Positions 5,401-6,601 of a DNA stretch of 6,601 bases are shown piece after piece. The stretch spans positions 1,334 through 7,934 of the forward strand of contig PLXF01000124.1 of the NCBI GenBank assembly GCA_003151315.1. Reading direction: 5' to 3'. The notes beneath the pieces are model-generated. The model was not told the DNA's origin. It saw nothing but the letters and a program-made list of their open reading frames with translations, and did not search any database. The number at the start of each line of letters is the position of its first letter. The stretch's first letter is position 1. Origin of the DNA: Parachlamydiales bacterium. Lineage in GTDB: Bacteria > Chlamydiota > Chlamydiia > Chlamydiales > SM23-39. The position numbers and the translations under genes were made by a program.

Positions 5401-6601
5401 TTAGGTTTCTTGTTTATACATTTCGCGGAAATTGATCACCTGGCCTAAAGACGAGCCGCCGGTGTTGCTCGACGATTCTCGGCCAGCTATTTTTTGGTAG
5501 AGTTTCATGTACTGCTGGGCCGGTTTTTTCCAACTGAAGTCGCTTTGGATGGCTCGGCGCAAAAGAGATTGAAACGTGGCTGGGTCGTTCTTTTGGAGTT
5601 CGAAAGCTCTTTTGAGCGCTTCGATGATGCCTGCGGAGGTGGCTTTTTCGAAGGAAAAGCCGTTGCGCTTAGAAGCAGGGACGGTGTGGTCATTGCAATC
5701 GAAAACGGTGTCTTTAAGCCCTCCCGTAGCGCGAGCGATAGGGATAGTCCCGTAGCGCATGGCGATGAGTTGGGCGAGACCACAGGGCTCGAAATGGGAC
5801 GGGATGACGACAAAATCGAGGGATGTGTAGATTTTATGGGCTAAGGCCTCGTCATAGTTGCATTCGATCACCAGCTCGGGGCGATTGATATATTTTTCTT
5901 TGAGCTCTTCGAAATGGCGCTGCAGTTCGGGGATGGGGGAGGAGCCGAGGAGGGTAAAGACGCCGCCTTGTGACAAAGTGTAATGGATCGCCTCTTCGAG
6001 TAACTCGGGCCCTTTTTGGGGAACGATGCGGGTTACGCAGCCCACCCAGGGCTGTTTATTTGCCGGTATGTTAAATCTTTTTTCTAAATCGGCCCGATTT
6101 TGTCCCTTAGCTAATTGGATTTTAACGAGAGAATCGTTTGAGCTATAGTGGGTTTTGATCAGAGGATCGGTCTCTGGATTCCAAAGCTTTTGGTCGATCC
6201 CATTGAGGATCCCGCTCAACTTTTTTTTCTGCTTCATTAATGTCTTATCGAGGCCGAACCCCCTGCCAGGGACGATGATTTCCCGTGCGTAGGTGGGGGA
6301 GACGGTGTTTACGGCATCGGCAAAGACAATACCTCCCTTGAGGAGGTTGAGGGTATTGGGCAGTGCTGGATCGTCGTCTTGAAGCAAATGAGGTTTCAGG
6401 TAGTCTTTCCCTTTAAGGCCAATGGCGTCGAGGTCCCAAGGGGCGCATCGCCCTTGATACTCAAGATTATGAATCGTCAATAAGACCGAGCCGATTTGCA
6501 GCTCTTTTAAGGCCGTTTTTACGAGGGGCGCGCACAGGGCTGTGTGCCATTCGTGAAGGTGAAGCACGTCGATCGGCTCCCCTTTGAGTTTAAGATATTC
6601 T
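5401..6601 (-). CDS. glgA: Glycogen synthase GlgA, N-terminus missing at the window edge
   Basis: GT5 glycosyltransferase that adds glucose from a nucleotide sugar (ADP-glucose in most bacteria) to growing alpha-1,4-glucan chains. 399 residues are visible. The frame stays open to the right edge through EYLKLKGEPID, so the GTG at 6567 is internal and not a start. Missing is the N-terminal part with the usual KTGGLADV motif. Visible in order, numbered from the window edge: LHLHEWHTAL (13-22), HNLEYQG (44-50), ADAVNTVSPTYA (95-106), GILNGID (130-136), TRIVPQKG (190-197, R191 and K196 in the sugar-nucleotide site), PSHFEPCGLAQL (267-278, with the conserved E271), and RYGTIPIARATGGLKDTV (282-299). 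The end FSWKKPAQQYMKLYQKI is typical of the family and is followed by a tail of about 27 residues. No GlgB domain is fused at this end. It is convergent with pgsA, with a mobile element starting right after its stop. Confidence 0.95.
   Translation of the reverse strand, partial: EYLKLKGEPIDVLHLHEWHTALCAPLVKTALKELQIGSVLLTIHNLEYQGRCAPWDLDAIGLKGKDYLKPHLLQDDDPALPNTLNLLKGGIVFADAVNTVSPTYAREIIVPGRGFGLDKTLMKQKKKLSGILNGIDQKLWNPETDPLIKTHYSSNDSLVKIQLAKGQNRADLEKRFNIPANKQPWVGCVTRIVPQKGPELLEEAIHYTLSQGGVFTLLGSSPIPELQRHFEELKEKYINRPELVIECNYDEALAHKIYTSLDFVVIPSHFEPCGLAQLIAMRYGTIPIARATGGLKDTVFDCNDHTVPASKRNGFSFEKATSAGIIEALKRAFELQKNDPATFQSLLRRAIQSDFSWKKPAQQYMKLYQKIAGRESSSNTGGSSLGQVINFREMYKQET

Noticed and set aside
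5494..5844. Open frames on both strands inside glgA (also 5505-5813 on the minus strand)
   Set aside because: They lie entirely within well-supported glgA coding sequence and show no domain; they are shadows of its codon bias.

Overview
The window most likely comes from a member of the Chlamydiota, probably an environmental (Parachlamydiales-like) lineage. This is an inference. It rests on a glycyl-tRNA synthetase, phosphatidylglycerophosphate synthase (pgsA) and glycogen synthase (glgA) neighbourhood, which matches the gene order I recall around CT796-CT798 of Chlamydia trachomatis, and on housekeeping proteins of ordinary bacterial type. Unlike Chlamydiaceae, which I recall carrying a fused alpha-beta GlyRS of about 1000 residues, this window encodes the short single-chain dimeric type (464 aa), and doxX and rlmN lie between it and pgsA. 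Family and species are left open.

Layout, left to right. Positions 1-1231 are an accessory patch. It holds a partial copy of a palindromic repeat, an AT-rich LuxR-type regulator gene (175-990), the frameshifted C-terminal remnant of a second LuxR paralogue starting 2 bases after its stop (993-1108), and another repeat copy (1133-1205). Next come two minus-strand genes, doxX then glyS in transcription order (3202 to 1232), with a good promoter candidate between them. On the plus strand follow rlmN (3291-4349), a further repeat copy (4356-4438) and pgsA (4506-5096). The convergent spacer before glgA (5097-5400) holds a repeat fragment, a possible pgsA terminator and a 195-bp non-coding transposable element (MITE-like) with about 51-bp inverted ends and a perfect 8-bp target duplication. 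The last gene, glgA (minus strand), is cut by the right window edge.

How the genes work: they are not one pathway. glyS (tRNA-Gly charging) and rlmN (methylation of 23S rRNA A2503 and tRNA A37) serve translation. pgsA makes the phosphatidylglycerol precursor. glgA makes glycogen. DoxX is a small membrane protein of uncertain role. The LuxR protein is an orphan regulator with no LuxI synthase in view.

The most informative content is between the genes: a family of TATACC-ended palindromic repeats present four times in 6.6 kb, the MITE-like element with its target duplication, and the luxR duplication remnant. I see no CRISPR array, tRNA, rRNA, transposase gene or defence system. I did not find a convincing new multi-gene system.
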